A stretch of DNA of 64,000 bases from Falsirhodobacter sp. 20TX0035 (lineage in GTDB: Bacteria > Pseudomonadota > Alphaproteobacteria > Rhodobacterales > Rhodobacteraceae). The stretch covers positions 248,001 to 312,000 of the forward strand of contig NZ_JAQMHV010000001.1 of NCBI RefSeq assembly GCF_028307215.1. Direction: 5' to 3'. The position numbers were made by a program, and so were the translations under genes. The notes beneath the pieces were generated by a model that made no database searches, had not been told where the DNA came from, and saw only the letters and a program-made list of their open reading frames with translations. This document shows, piece by piece, positions 43,955-53,082 of the stretch; positions within the stretch are counted from its first letter, which is position 1, and every line of letters starts with the position of its first letter.

Positions 43955-45385
43955 TTATTCGGCGGCGACAGGACGGGGGACGAGCGGCGGGCGCACATCC
44001 TCTGGGATCGGGCAGATGTAGGGCTCGCGCGCCAGCCGCTCGGCATGGTCCTTCTTGGCGCGGGCCAGCAGCACCTCGTCGGTCATCAGCATGCGGCCGA
44101 CAACGCCCATGACCTTGGCGGCATAGGTCATGCCCTTGTGCGCGGCAGGGGACTTGCCCTGTGCGGTGATCTGCCAGCTGTGCCCCGGCGTGCCGATCGC
44201 CACCGTAGACACCCGCGCCTGCACCAGCGGCACCTTCCACGACACGTCAGCCACGTCGGTGGAGCCCATCATCTTCGACCCCGGCGCCGTGCGCGGGACG
44301 ACGTAGTCGCACAAAGGTTCGCCTTCACGCACTTCCATGCCATTGCCGCGATAGGAGGCGGCGATGTCCTCGGGCGTCAGCGTCTTCTGGATCTCGGCGG
44401 CATAGGCCCGGTCGGCGTCGTCGAAAGGCACGCCGCCCAGCTCGTCCATCGCCGCCTGCATCGCCTCCTCCAGCGGGGTGTTGCCCAGCATGTTCGACAC
44501 GGCCGACATGATGGAGATGTCAACCTGCGTCTCCGTCATCATCGCCGCGCCTTGCGCAACCTTCTTCACCCGCTCGTTCAGGGCCAGCATTCCGGCCAGG
44601 GTGGTGGAGCGGATGGCGTAGCGCACCTTCGTCCGTGCCTGCACCACATTGGGCGCGGTGCCGCCCGCGTCCAGATAGGCGTAGTGGATGCGGCTTTCCT
44701 GCGGCACATGCTCGCGCAGGTAGTTCACGCCGACAGCCATCAGTTCCGCCGCGTCCAGCGCCGATCGGCCCAGATGGGGAGCGGCAGCGGCGTGGCTGGC
44801 GCGGCCCGTGAAGACGAAGTCCATGCGAGTGTTGGCAAGGGACTGCGCCTCATCCACCTTGGTCATGGTGGCGGGATGCCACGTGATTGCGGCATCCACG
44901 TCATCGAAGGCACCGTCGCGCACCATGAAGGCCTTGGCCGCGCCGCCTTCCTCGGCGGGACAGCCGTAATAACGGACGCGGCCGGGGGTTCCCGTCTCGG
45001 CCAGCCAGTCCTTTAGCGCGCAGGCCGCCAGAAGGGCCGCCGATCCCAGCAGGTTGTGCCCGCAGCCATGGCCGGCCCCACCCGCCTCTTCCGCCTGCGG
45101 TTCCGCGATCCCGGCCACCTGGCTCAGCCCCGGCAACGCGTCATATTCGCCCAGGATCGCGATGACCGGGCCGCCCGTCCCCGCCTCGCCCATGACGGCG
45201 GTCGGAATCCCGGCCACCTCCTCCTGCACGATGAACCCCTTGTCGCGCAGCACCGCGACATGCTCCGCACAAGAGCGGTATTCCCCATAGAGCAGTTCCG
45301 GCATGCCCCAGACGCGGTCGCTCAACCCGATCAGGTCGGCCCGGTGCGTTTCCACGTGATCCCAGATCGGGTCGCTGTTCTGCAT
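43955..45385 (-). CDS. M20-family amidohydrolase (AbgB/aminoacylase-like)
   Basis: The 476-residue metallohydrolase has GHGCGHNLLGSAALLAACAL, the metal-binding stretch of the M20D group, AEEGGAAKAFMV with the catalytic Glu, and ITWHPATMTKVDEAQSL. The dimerisation domain holds TGRASHAAAAPHLGRSALDA. The late KMMGSTDVADVSWKVPLVQA and PGHSWQITAQGKSPAAHKGM wording resembles AbgB, which cleaves p-aminobenzoyl-glutamate. It heads the seven-gene operon. The start at 45385 has AGGGG at a six-base spacing. Substrate is inferred to be an N-acylated amino acid or related amide. Confidence 0.9.
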   Translation of the reverse strand: MQNSDPIWDHVETHRADLIGLSDRVWGMPELLYGEYRSCAEHVAVLRDKGFIVQEEVAGIPTAVMGEAGTGGPVIAILGEYDALPGLSQVAGIAEPQAEEAGGAGHGCGHNLLGSAALLAACALKDWLAETGTPGRVRYYGCPAEEGGAAKAFMVRDGAFDDVDAAITWHPATMTKVDEAQSLANTRMDFVFTGRASHAAAAPHLGRSALDAAELMAVGVNYLREHVPQESRIHYAYLDAGGTAPNVVQARTKVRYAIRSTTLAGMLALNERVKKVAQGAAMMTETQVDISIMSAVSNMLGNTPLEEAMQAAMDELGGVPFDDADRAYAAEIQKTLTPEDIAASYRGNGMEVREGEPLCDYVVPRTAPGSKMMGSTDVADVSWKVPLVQARVSTVAIGTPGHSWQITAQGKSPAAHKGMTYAAKVMGVVGRMLMTDEVLLARAKKDHAERLAREPYICPIPEDVRPPLVPRPVAAE

Positions 45386-45581
45386 CGTCATCCCCTGTAT
45401 ATTTTCACAAGGGTCGGTCAACGACGTCCGGTCTGTCCAATGACAAGATGGGTTAAGATCAGTCCTGAACGGAATGAGCCCCGATGCCGTTGGTCCGGCA
45501 TGGCCCATTCGCAAGGCGGAACCCTTGGAGCCCCGGCGAGAAAGGCGGCTTCGTTCAGAGAAATGCTTCAGAGGGAAAGGT

Positions 45582-45675
45582 GAGAGGCTGGACAGCGACC
45601 CAGACGGGGATCGTTACGGCTGCTTCCTTCCGGACCTGACCGGGTTGGCGAGGCGCCTGCCCGCGCCAACCTCTC
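45582..45675 (-). ncRNA. ffs: Signal recognition particle RNA (4.5S, small bacterial type)
   Basis: On the minus strand the invariant apical motif GGTCAGGTCCGGAAGGAAGC is present, immediately followed by AGCC, as in 4.5S RNA. The ends pair as GAGAGGTTGG (45675-45666) with CCAGCCTCTC (45591-45582), closing a long hairpin of about 94 nt. It forms the RNA core of SRP with Ffh encoded at 26831-28315. Exact ends may differ by a few bases. Confidence 0.95.
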
Positions 45676-45712
45676 GGCGCCCGATATAGAAGCAATGCGC
45701 CGGGCGTGCAAG

Positions 45713-47563
45713 TCAAAGGCTGAGACGGAGGGTCAGAAAGCCCGCGTCATCCTCGGCCAAGGGGGTGAGGCTCAGATGCGGCACCTCGTCCAAGTGGTCG
45801 GCCGCACGGGGTGAGGTTGGGAAGACCGCCGTCGTGCCCGGCATCGGGGCGAAGCTCCAGAACGGCGCGGTTGGCGGAACGGGCCGCCGGGCCAGATGAT
45901 CGGACAGCACGTCGCGCATCCGCCGAGTGCCGGCATACATGGGCGGATGCGGTGCAAAGCCCCCGGCCCCGCCAGCACGATAGCTGCTGGTGGCCACGAT
46001 GAACTCCGCCTCCGGATCAAGGGGCTTTCCCTTATAGGTCAGCTCGCGGATGCGGCCGTCCCCCACCACCCGGCCATCGGCGGCGAACATCGCGGGACGC
46101 TCCAGATCCACCACGAAGCTCAGGCCATGAATCAGGTCGAAGTTGTAGGACGGAACCTCGGGATCCAGCAGCGGCTGGTCCTCCGCTCCGGGGCGCAGAC
46201 GACGGAACACCCGCGCCGCCCGTTCCAGCCAGCGATGCACGTCCCCGCCCGTCAGGCGCAGGGCGGCCACCGTGTTGGGATAGCTGTAGATGTCGCTGGC
46301 GTGCCGCAGGGTCAGGGGCCCCGCCGGGATGTCGGTGTAATGGCGCGGCCCGCCGCGGCCACCGCAGCGGAAGGGCTGGCCCGTGCCCAGAACCGGCACC
46401 TCATCCGTTTCCAGCTGATTGCGGATATGGGCGGCCGAAGCCTCGGCGATCAGCGAGGCGGCGGGCGACGGCGCGACCATGGCAAAGAAGCTGTTCAGCG
46501 GCCGGTCGGTATGGCCCAAGGGGCGCTCTATCTCCCTCAGCGTCGCCTCATGCGCGGCGGCGACGGTCTGCACCACCGCCGGGGCCGCCGGAACATGCGC
46601 CACCGGAACCGCATGGCTGGAGGAGGACACGATCCGCCAGTCCCCGACGCGCATTTGAAGGTCGATCACCCCCAGATGCGACCCGCGCGATCCGGGCATG
46701 ACGGCGGGCTTGCCCTGCAATGTGCCGCGCCGGGCATCCACCCCCTCCATCCCCTCGAACCGGGCCGAGGGGAAGACGAGGTGGCTGTGCCCCGTCACCA
46801 CGACGTCGATCCCCTCCAGCCCGGCCAGGGCGGTGGAGGCATCCTCGCTGTCGCAGGCCACCGTCGGCGCGCCGATGCCGGCATGGCACAGGGCCACGAC
46901 CAGATCGCACCGCGCGCGCAGGGCCCCGATCTGCGCACGGGCGGCGGCCAAGATCGGTTCCACCGTCACCCGGCCCTCCAGATGGGCCCGGTCCCAGATC
47001 ATCACCTGCACCGGCAGAAAGCCGATCACACCCACGCGCAGATCATGCCGCCCGCCCGCCCCGTCCGTGACCGGCCGCACCAGAACCACGGAACGGGGCA
47101 CGATCTCCCCACCCTTCATGTCCGAGATATTGGCCGACACGACCGGGAAGCGCGCCGCGTCCAGCGCCTCCCTCAGCGCCGGGAGACCGAAGTTGAACTC
47201 GTGGTTGCCCAGCGTGACCGCGTCGTAGTTCAACTGGTTCATGGCGGCGATCACGGGATGGGCCTCCCCCTCGGCCATGCGGCGGTCGCTGAGCGGGTTG
47301 CCCTGCAGGAAATCGCCATTGTCGAACAGAAGGGTGTCGGAGGCGGCCCGCGCCTCATCGATCAGGCGGGCGGTGCGGGCGAGGCCCGCGTCGGGCAAGG
47401 GCTGCGCGGCATGGTAATCCCAGGGCGCCAGCCAGCCATGCACGTCGCTGGTGGCCAGAAGGCGCAGGTGAACCAGATCCGGCCGGGCGGCGGGCACCGG
47501 CGGAAGGCTTGCCCTGCCCCCGGCCCGTTTGCCTTGGATCCTGCCGTCCCAATCGCCCTGCAT
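45713..47563 (-). CDS. 2',3'-cyclic-nucleotide 2'-phosphodiesterase/3'-nucleotidase (CpdB-like), no obvious signal peptide
   Basis: The 616-residue enzyme has the metallophosphatase domain at about 30-330 (LLATSDVHGWLAPWDYHAAQ, LFDNGDFLQGNPLSDRRMAE, AVTLGNHEFNFGLPALREAL, VVTGHSHLVFPSARFEGM) and the C-terminal 5'-nucleotidase domain (about 370-600). CpdB is normally periplasmic and cleaves RNA breakdown products. The N-terminus here (MQGDWDGRIQGKRAGGRASL) is charged with no hydrophobic core, so export is unclear; a misplaced start is possible. It is monocistronic, 38 bp after the ffs gene's 5' end on the same strand. Confidence 0.88.
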   Translation of the reverse strand: MQGDWDGRIQGKRAGGRASLPPVPAARPDLVHLRLLATSDVHGWLAPWDYHAAQPLPDAGLARTARLIDEARAASDTLLFDNGDFLQGNPLSDRRMAEGEAHPVIAAMNQLNYDAVTLGNHEFNFGLPALREALDAARFPVVSANISDMKGGEIVPRSVVLVRPVTDGAGGRHDLRVGVIGFLPVQVMIWDRAHLEGRVTVEPILAAARAQIGALRARCDLVVALCHAGIGAPTVACDSEDASTALAGLEGIDVVVTGHSHLVFPSARFEGMEGVDARRGTLQGKPAVMPGSRGSHLGVIDLQMRVGDWRIVSSSSHAVPVAHVPAAPAVVQTVAAAHEATLREIERPLGHTDRPLNSFFAMVAPSPAASLIAEASAAHIRNQLETDEVPVLGTGQPFRCGGRGGPRHYTDIPAGPLTLRHASDIYSYPNTVAALRLTGGDVHRWLERAARVFRRLRPGAEDQPLLDPEVPSYNFDLIHGLSFVVDLERPAMFAADGRVVGDGRIRELTYKGKPLDPEAEFIVATSSYRAGGAGGFAPHPPMYAGTRRMRDVLSDHLARRPVPPTAPFWSFAPMPGTTAVFPTSPRAADHLDEVPHLSLTPLAEDDAGFLTLRLSL

Positions 47564-47733
47564 TCCGCCTCACCCGCATGTCACGCCGACGTGAGTCTTG
47601 CTGAGATGGCGGGCAAAAGATACCCCAACCCACGCATTTTGCGCGAAAAAATTCAATTTCCACTAGGGGTTGTGTGATTTGACTTGCCCGCCGATCCTGC
47701 GATGCTGAAGCCGTATCAGCAAGGGATGTGGCG

Positions 47734-48576
47734 ATGAACAGGGTTCTGGCCTTCGGAACAACCGGAATGGATCGCGCGGCCCATCTGCGCGCAGCGCCGC
47801 CCTCGCCCCGCCGCCTCCTGATCCTGTGCGGCGGACAAGTGTCGGCCGGCGCCGAGGGATTGACTTGGCTTCCGCCTGACGCCCTTCCGCCGGGCGGGGA
47901 CATCTTTCTGGGGCTGGACGGGGACGTCCCCCTTCACGCCCGCGACGTTGCCGAATGGCCGGCCGAAGGGCTGCGCAACCTGCGCGACATGATGACGCAA
48001 CTTTCGCCGGCCGAGGCGGAACGTGCCGCGACCGCACGCGCTCTGATCCACTGGCACCGCAGCCACCGCTTCTGTTCGGCCTGCGGTCACCCCTCGGACA
48101 TGGTGCAGGGCGGCTGGCAGCGCCTGTGCCCGGCCTGCGGCACGTCCCACTTCCCGCGCACGGATTCGGTGGTGATCATGCTGATCCTGCGGGGCGAACG
48201 CCTGCTCCTCGGCCGGTCCCCGGGCTGGGCGGCGGGGATGCATTCCTGCCTTGCGGGCTTCATGGAACCCGGGGAAACGCCCGAAACCGCCGTGCGGCGC
48301 GAGGCGATGGAGGAGACGGGCGTGCGCGTCGGCGCCGTCCGCTACCTGACCAGCCAGCCCTGGCCCTTCCCGGCCTCTCTGATGCTGGGCTGCGTGGCGC
48401 AGGCCGAAAGCACCGAGTTGACGATCGACCCGGTGGAGATCGAGGCCGCGCGCTGGGCCGACAAGCACGAGGTGATGGAGGCCGTCATCGGCCGTCACCC
48501 CGATCTGGTTCTGCCGCAACCGGGCACCATCGCCCGCCACCTGATCACGCGCTGGCTTGCGGACGATCTGGATTGA
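47734..48576 (+). CDS. nudC: NAD+ diphosphatase (Nudix)
   Basis: The 280-residue hydrolase splits NAD(H) and removes NAD caps from RNA. The zinc ribbon has CSACGHPSDMVQGGWQRLCPAC. The Nudix box is GFMEPGETPETAVRREAMEETGV read in two parts (GFMEPGETPETAVRREA and EETGVRVG), and the NADH-selective SQPWPFPASLMLG follows it. The ATG at 47734 is chosen over a GTG at 47728 for Shine-Dalgarno spacing. The 170-bp gap to the divergent CpdB-like gene is AT-rich. Confidence 0.95.
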   Translation: MNRVLAFGTTGMDRAAHLRAAPPSPRRLLILCGGQVSAGAEGLTWLPPDALPPGGDIFLGLDGDVPLHARDVAEWPAEGLRNLRDMMTQLSPAEAERAATARALIHWHRSHRFCSACGHPSDMVQGGWQRLCPACGTSHFPRTDSVVIMLILRGERLLLGRSPGWAAGMHSCLAGFMEPGETPETAVRREAMEETGVRVGAVRYLTSQPWPFPASLMLGCVAQAESTELTIDPVEIEAARWADKHEVMEAVIGRHPDLVLPQPGTIARHLITRWLADDLD

Positions 48577-48613
48577 CCGCACACTCCGCCCGACGATCGT
48601 TGGGGGAGGCTGC

Positions 48614-49090
48614 ATGAAGATCACGAGCAAAAGCGACATCGGGGCGCCCCCGGATTTCGTCTTCGCGCGCATGTCGGATTACGAGGGGTGGGAGCGCGCG
48701 ATTGCCAAGCGCAACACGACCCTTGTCCGCGGCCCCGGCCCCATCCGCCCCGGCACCACCTGGAACACGAAGTTCCGGCTGAAGGGGCGCGACCGTGACA
48801 TGCTGCTGACGCTGCTGTCGGAAACCCCGGGCCGGCAGGTGCACGCGACGCTGGCCGACACCTCGCTGGACGTGGACATCATCGCGGATCTGGTGGAACT
48901 GGCGCCCCAGCGGTCGCGCATCGCGGTGTCGCTGGAACTGCGGCCCCGCAACCTGACCGCACGCCTGCTGATCCAGTCGCTGCGGCTGGCCAAGGGCAAG
49001 GTGCAGAACCAGCTGGACCAGCGTGTCGATCAATGGGCGCGCAACGTCGCGCAGCAGTACAAGATGCAGCACGCGGCAAAGCCGGGATGA
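48614..49090 (+). CDS. SRPBCC-family protein (polyketide cyclase/START-like)
   Basis: The 158-residue protein has the START-like lipid-binding cavity fold: KITSKSDIGAPPDFVFARMS at the start, the central GTTWNTKFRLKGRDRDMLLT strand pair and a C-terminal basic helix (LLIQSLRLAKGKVQNQLDQR). No catalytic residue or substrate can be named. It follows nudC by 37 bp with GGGGGAGG upstream of its ATG. Confidence 0.82.
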   Translation: MKITSKSDIGAPPDFVFARMSDYEGWERAIAKRNTTLVRGPGPIRPGTTWNTKFRLKGRDRDMLLTLLSETPGRQVHATLADTSLDVDIIADLVELAPQRSRIAVSLELRPRNLTARLLIQSLRLAKGKVQNQLDQRVDQWARNVAQQYKMQHAAKPG

Positions 49091-49146
49091 TTTCGCAAAA
49101 AGCCGCTTGACGCCCCCGGCGAGGTCGCATAATTGTCCGCCCCGAT

Positions 49147-49223
49147 GGCGGAGTAGCTCAGCTGGTTAGAGCGGAGGAATCATAATCCTTAGGTCGGGGG
49201 TTCAAATCCCTCCTCCGCTACCA
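49147..49223 (+). tRNA. tRNA-Met (anticodon CAT), probably elongator
   Basis: This is a complete tRNA of 77 nt with encoded CCA. The acceptor is GGCGGAG/CTCCGCT (one G-U pair), D arm GCTCAGCTGGTTAGAGC, anticodon stem GAGGA/TCCTT with loop ATCATAA giving CAT, and T loop GTTCAAATC. The regular first pair rules out an initiator. A lysidine-modified Ile tRNA is the alternative reading of CAT, less likely from the overall sequence. Confidence 0.93.
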
Positions 49224-49232
49224 TCACGAAAC

Positions 49233-49257
49233 GGCCCGCGCTTGTCGCGGGCCTTTT
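49233..49257 (+). terminator. Rho-independent terminator after tRNA-Met
   Basis: An 8-bp stem GGCCCGCG/CGCGGGCC with loop CTTGT is followed by TTTT, nine bases after the tRNA CCA. Confidence 0.85.
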
Positions 49258-49288
49258 CGTTATCGCGCGACCGGATTAGGATGGCATC

Positions 49289-49948
49289 ATGACCGTGGAA
49301 CGCCCCATACTGACCCCGCCCGACGGCAAGACGAAGGTCCTGCTCCATTCCTGCTGCGCCCCTTGTTCGGGCGAGGTGATGGAGGCGATGACCGCGTCCG
49401 GCATCGACTACACCATCTTCTTCTACAATCCGAACATCCACCCGAAGAAGGAATACCTTCTGCGCAAGGACGAGAACATCCGCTTTGCCGAAAAGCACGA
49501 CGTGCCCTTCGTCGATGCCGATTACGACGCGGACAACTGGTTCCAGCGCGCCAAGGGGATGGAGTGGGAGCCCGAGCGCGGCATCCGCTGCACCATGTGC
49601 TTCGACATGCGATTCGAACGCACCGCGCTGTATGCCTACGAAAACGGCTTTCCGGTCATCACCTCCAGCCTCGGCATCTCGCGCTGGAAGAACATGACGC
49701 AGATCAACGACTGTGGCGTGCGGGCGGCCAAGCCCTATGACGGCGTGAAGTACTGGGAGTTCAACTGGCGCAAGGGCGGCGGATCGTCCCGCATGATCGA
49801 CATCTCCAAGCGGGAGGAGTTCTACATGCAGGAATATTGCGGCTGCATCTATTCGCTGCGCGACACGAACGACTTCCGCCTGTCCAGGGGGCGCGAGAAG
49901 ATCAAGATCGGCACCATGTTCTACGGCAAGGACGACACCCCCGAATGA
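49289..49948 (+). CDS. queH: Epoxyqueuosine reductase QueH
   Basis: The 219-residue iron-sulfur enzyme carries out the last step of queuosine formation in tRNA. It is the non-orthologous replacement for the cobalamin-dependent QueG. Cysteines are clustered in [26 protein letters not shown] and [12 protein letters not shown], and the [10 protein letters not shown] stretch is typical of the family (DUF208). The gene stands alone between two terminators. Confidence 0.94.
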   Translation: MTVERPILTPPDGKTKVLLHSCCAPCSGEVMEAMTASGIDYTIFFYNPNIHPKKEYLLRKDENIRFAEKHDVPFVDADYDADNWFQRAKGMEWEPERGIRCTMCFDMRFERTALYAYENGFPVITSSLGISRWKNMTQINDCGVRAAKPYDGVKYWEFNWRKGGGSSRMIDISKREEFYMQEYCGCIYSLRDTNDFRLSRGREKIKIGTMFYGKDDTPE

Positions 49949-49950
49949 CG

Positions 49951-49975
49951 AAGGCCCCCGTTTCCGGGGGCCTTT
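49951..49975. terminator. Bidirectional terminator between queH and efp
   Basis: A 10-bp stem AAGGCCCCCG/CGGGGGCCTT with loop TTTC starts two bases after the queH stop. T and A runs flank both sides, so it can serve the plus-strand queH and the convergent minus-strand efp. Confidence 0.85.
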
Positions 49976-49997
49976 CGCGTTGCGGCGGCGCGAAGGA

Positions 49998-50564
49998 TCA
50001 CTCCTTCGAACGCTCCACATAGGTCTTGTCTTCGGTGTTGATGACGATCTTCGTGCCGGCGCCGATGTGCGGCGGCACCATGACGCGCAGGCCGTTCGTG
50101 CACATGGCGGGCTTGTAGGACGACGACGCCGTCTGACCCTTCACGACCGGCTCGGTCTCCGCGATCTCCACCACGGCGCGCTGCGGCAGGGTCATGGCGA
50201 TGGCCACGCCCTCGAACGTCTGCAGATAGACCTTGGAGCCTTCGGTCAGGAACCACTTGTCCTCGCCCACCACGTCGGGGGACACGGCCAGCTGTTCGTA
50301 GGTCGCGGGCTCCATGAAGTGGTAGCCTTCGCCATCCTCGTACAGGAAGTCGTATTCCCGTTCGTCCACGGTGGCCTTTTCCACCATTTCGGTCGTGCGC
50401 CAGCGTTCCGACACCTTCACCCCGTCCGAGATGCGGCGCATGTCGACCGACGTCGTTGGCGTGCCCTTGCCGGGGTGGAAGTTCTCCGACTTCAGAACGA
50501 CATAAAGACGGCCGTCCATGTCGACGACGTTGCCCTTGCGGAGCGAGGATGCGATGACTTTCAC
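49998..50564 (-). CDS. efp: Translation elongation factor P
   Basis: The 188-residue protein relieves ribosome stalling at polyproline. Lys33 in [14 protein letters not shown] is the residue lysylated by EpmA, whose gene is divergent. KOW-like N-domain, central OB domain ([20 protein letters not shown]) and the final OB domain with [20 protein letters not shown] are intact. The divergent spacing of 86 bp suggests shared or overlapping promoters. Confidence 0.97.
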   Translation of the reverse strand: MKVIASSLRKGNVVDMDGRLYVVLKSENFHPGKGTPTTSVDMRRISDGVKVSERWRTTEMVEKATVDEREYDFLYEDGEGYHFMEPATYEQLAVSPDVVGEDKWFLTEGSKVYLQTFEGVAIAMTLPQRAVVEIAETEPVVKGQTASSSYKPAMCTNGLRVMVPPHIGAGTKIVINTEDKTYVERSKE

Positions 50565-50650
50565 GAAGATGTCCTTGATATGCGGGTCCCGACGCGCGGG
50601 AAATCCCGCGTGATCTAACGCATATCACCGCAAATCGGAAGCCCCGAGAC

Positions 50651-51670
50651 ATGACAGACAGCCCCTGGTGGCATCCCGACCGCCACGCCGACCGCCGCCC
50701 CGCCCTTCTGGCCCGGGCCCGCCTGCAATCGGCCATCCGCCGCTGGCTGGACGAGGAGGGATTCCTGGAGGTCAATCCCGCCGCGCTTCAGGTCAGCCCG
50801 GGAAACGAGACGCATCTGCACGCTTTCGCCACCACGGCCATCGGCAACGACGGCGAACCACGCACGATGTATCTGCACACCTCCCCCGAATTCGCGATGA
50901 AGAAGCTGCTGGCGGCGGGCGAAACGCGTATCGCGGCCTTTGCGCATGTCTGGCGCAACCGTGAACGCGGGGCACGCCATAGTCCCGAATTCACAATGCT
51001 GGAATGGTACCGCGTCGGACAGGACTACACCGTCCTGATGGACGATTGCGCCGCCCTGATGCGCATGGCGGCCGAAGCGGCGGGAGTGCGGGAGTTTCGT
51101 CACCGCGGCCGGACCTGCGACCCCTTCGCCGCGCCCGAACGCCTGTCAGTAGCCGACGCCTTCGCCCGCGCGGGGGTCGACCTGATGTCCACCCTGACGC
51201 CGGAGGGCACAGACCGCGACGCCCTTGCCCGCCTGTCGCCCGTGCGCGTGGCGGGGGACGACACTTGGTCCGACATCTTTTCCCGCATCCTGTCGGAAAA
51301 GGTGGAGCCGACGCTGGGCCTTGACCGCCCCACGATCCTCGACCGCTACCCCGTGGCCGAGGCGGCCCTGGCGCGGCCCGCCGATGATCCCCGCGTGGCC
51401 GAACGGTTCGAGCTGTACGCCTGCGGGGTGGAACTGGCCAATGGCTTTGGCGAGTTGACGGATCCCGTCGAACAGCGCCGCCGTTTCGGGGCGGAGATGG
51501 ACGAGAAGGCCCGCATCTATGGCGAACGCTATCCGCTGGACGAGGATCTGCTGGCCGCGCTGGCGATCATGCCACCGGCCAGCGGGATCGCCCTCGGCTT
51601 CGACCGGCTGGTGATGCTGGCCACCGGCGCGCCCGACATCGACGCAGTGATGTGGACGCCCGTGGGCTAG
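50651..51670 (+). CDS. epmA: EF-P lysine aminoacylase EpmA (GenX)
   Basis: The 339-residue enzyme resembles the catalytic core of class II lysyl-tRNA synthetase without the anticodon domain. Motif 2 is RIAAFAHVWRNRERGARHSP with PEFTMLEWYRVGQDYTVL; motif 3 is PASGIALGFDRLVMLATGAP. It attaches (R)-beta-lysine to EF-P. EpmB, which makes beta-lysine, is not in this window. It ends on a CTAG shared with the convergent transglutaminase gene. Confidence 0.95.
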   Translation: MTDSPWWHPDRHADRRPALLARARLQSAIRRWLDEEGFLEVNPAALQVSPGNETHLHAFATTAIGNDGEPRTMYLHTSPEFAMKKLLAAGETRIAAFAHVWRNRERGARHSPEFTMLEWYRVGQDYTVLMDDCAALMRMAAEAAGVREFRHRGRTCDPFAAPERLSVADAFARAGVDLMSTLTPEGTDRDALARLSPVRVAGDDTWSDIFSRILSEKVEPTLGLDRPTILDRYPVAEAALARPADDPRVAERFELYACGVELANGFGELTDPVEQRRRFGAEMDEKARIYGERYPLDEDLLAALAIMPPASGIALGFDRLVMLATGAPDIDAVMWTPVG

Positions 51671-52485
51671 GCCACGCTGTCGGCCTCTTCCTCTTCGCAG
51701 ACCACGGTGAAGATCGGCAGGTCGTGGCGGCCGAAGCTGTGCAGCATGGCCACATCCGCCGCATCGCGCCCCACGGCGATGTTCACCCGCCCGATGCGCG
51801 GCACGTTGTGGCGCGCGTCGAAGGCATACCAGCGCCCGTCCAGCCACACCTCGAACCAGGCCGAAAAGTCCATGGCGCCGGCATAGGGCACGCCGATGTC
51901 GCCCAGATAGCCGTTGACGTAGCGCGCGGGGATGGACAGGGCGCGGCACAGGGCGATCGCGGTATGCGCGTAATCGCGGCACACGCCGTAACCGTCCGAC
52001 AGCGCGCCCTGCGCGGTGCGGGTGGCGCTGGCCTTCTGATAGTCGAACTTGATGCGGCCATGCACATGGTCGCAGACCGCCTGAACGCGGGCCCAGCCGC
52101 GGGGCAGATGGCCGAACATTTCCCAGGCGATGTTCATCAGGCTGTCGCTTTCGCAATACCGGCTGGGCAGCAGGAAGGGCAGGACGTCGTCCGGAAGCTG
52201 CTCGAACGGGGTTTCGCCCGCACCGGGGGCTACGTCGTCCGGTTTCCCGCTGTCGCGCACCAGCCCGGTGGCCTTGATGCGCGTCTCGCCCACCGGGGCG
52301 GTGAAGCGCAGGCAATGGTTGCCGAACCCGTCTAGGAAGGGGTGCGCCTGAATGCCTTCGGACAGCTCGATCACCTCGTCCTGAACCAGATCGCCACGAC
52401 GTTCGGGGCGCAGCGCCATGCGGCTGACGAAATGGGTGGGCTGCGCGCAGGCCACGGTGATGTCGTAGCCGAACCTGATAAACAT
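51667..52485 (-). CDS. Transglutaminase-like family protein
   Basis: The 272-residue protein contains a bacterial transglutaminase-like domain. The catalytic triad is visible as Cys in GYGVCRDYAHTAIALCRAL, His in GRWYAFDARHNVP preceded by DFSAWFEVWLDG, and the Asp of the FDARHN stretch. An N-terminal beta domain (about 1-100) precedes it. Such proteins are often cysteine proteases or peptidases rather than cross-linkers. No signal peptide is seen. Substrate is unknown. Confidence 0.86.
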   Translation of the reverse strand: MFIRFGYDITVACAQPTHFVSRMALRPERRGDLVQDEVIELSEGIQAHPFLDGFGNHCLRFTAPVGETRIKATGLVRDSGKPDDVAPGAGETPFEQLPDDVLPFLLPSRYCESDSLMNIAWEMFGHLPRGWARVQAVCDHVHGRIKFDYQKASATRTAQGALSDGYGVCRDYAHTAIALCRALSIPARYVNGYLGDIGVPYAGAMDFSAWFEVWLDGRWYAFDARHNVPRIGRVNIAVGRDAADVAMLHSFGRHDLPIFTVVCEEEEADSVA

Positions 52486-52539
52486 GACACTCTTCCTCTG
52501 GACCGGAGGAAGAACGCGGCAGGGCCCTGCCGGTTCCGG

Positions 52540-52956
52540 TCAGCCGCGCTTCAGACGGATGACCACATCGACCTTGCTGAGCGTGGCGCCCTTGGGCAGT
52601 TTCGGCAACTGCGCGATGCGGAACTGGTCGGCGGGGGCGTCGACGATCTCGGCCGTGTCTTCCCAGAAGAAATGCGGGTGATCGTCCATGCGAGTGTCGA
52701 AATAGCTTTTCGCGCCGTCGATCACCACCTCGCGCATCAGGCCGGCCTGACAGAAGGCGCGCAGGGTGTTGTAGACGGTGGCAAGGCTCACCTTCTCTCC
52801 GGTGTCGGTGCTGGCGGCGAACAGGCTTTCGGCCGTGACATGCCGATGCTGGCCGTCCCCGACCAACAGGCTCGCCAAGGCCAGTCGCTGCCGTGTCGGA
52901 CGCAGTCCGGCCGAGGCCAGCCAATGTGTTCCGCGTTCAATTGCCGTCTGGGTCAT
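52540..52956 (-). CDS. irr: Fur-family iron response regulator Irr
   Basis: The 138-residue protein has the Fur winged helix (LRPTRQRLALASLLVGDGQH, then VSLATVYNTLRAFCQAGLMR) and dimer domain with FDTRMDDHPHFFWEDTAEI. The HxH-type stretch DDHPHF marks Irr of alphaproteobacteria, which senses haem and controls iron-related genes. It lacks the C-terminal cysteine metal site of true Fur. It is divergent from fabA across 126 bp. Confidence 0.89.
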   Translation of the reverse strand: MTQTAIERGTHWLASAGLRPTRQRLALASLLVGDGQHRHVTAESLFAASTDTGEKVSLATVYNTLRAFCQAGLMREVVIDGAKSYFDTRMDDHPHFFWEDTAEIVDAPADQFRIAQLPKLPKGATLSKVDVVIRLKRG

Positions 52957-53082
52957 TGTTGCGTCACCTTTCCGTCTCCCTATATCGTGACGGCCCGCCG
53001 GGATTCAAACGGAATCCCCCTGCCCTTGCCACATGTTCGGCTGCGGTGATACAGGGGGGCGGAATATCTATGGGGAGCCTTT

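Noticed and set aside
45896-47677. A 593-codon plus-strand open frame opposite the CpdB-like gene
   Set aside because: It is antisense to a conserved enzyme and shows only Arg/His/Gly-rich text.
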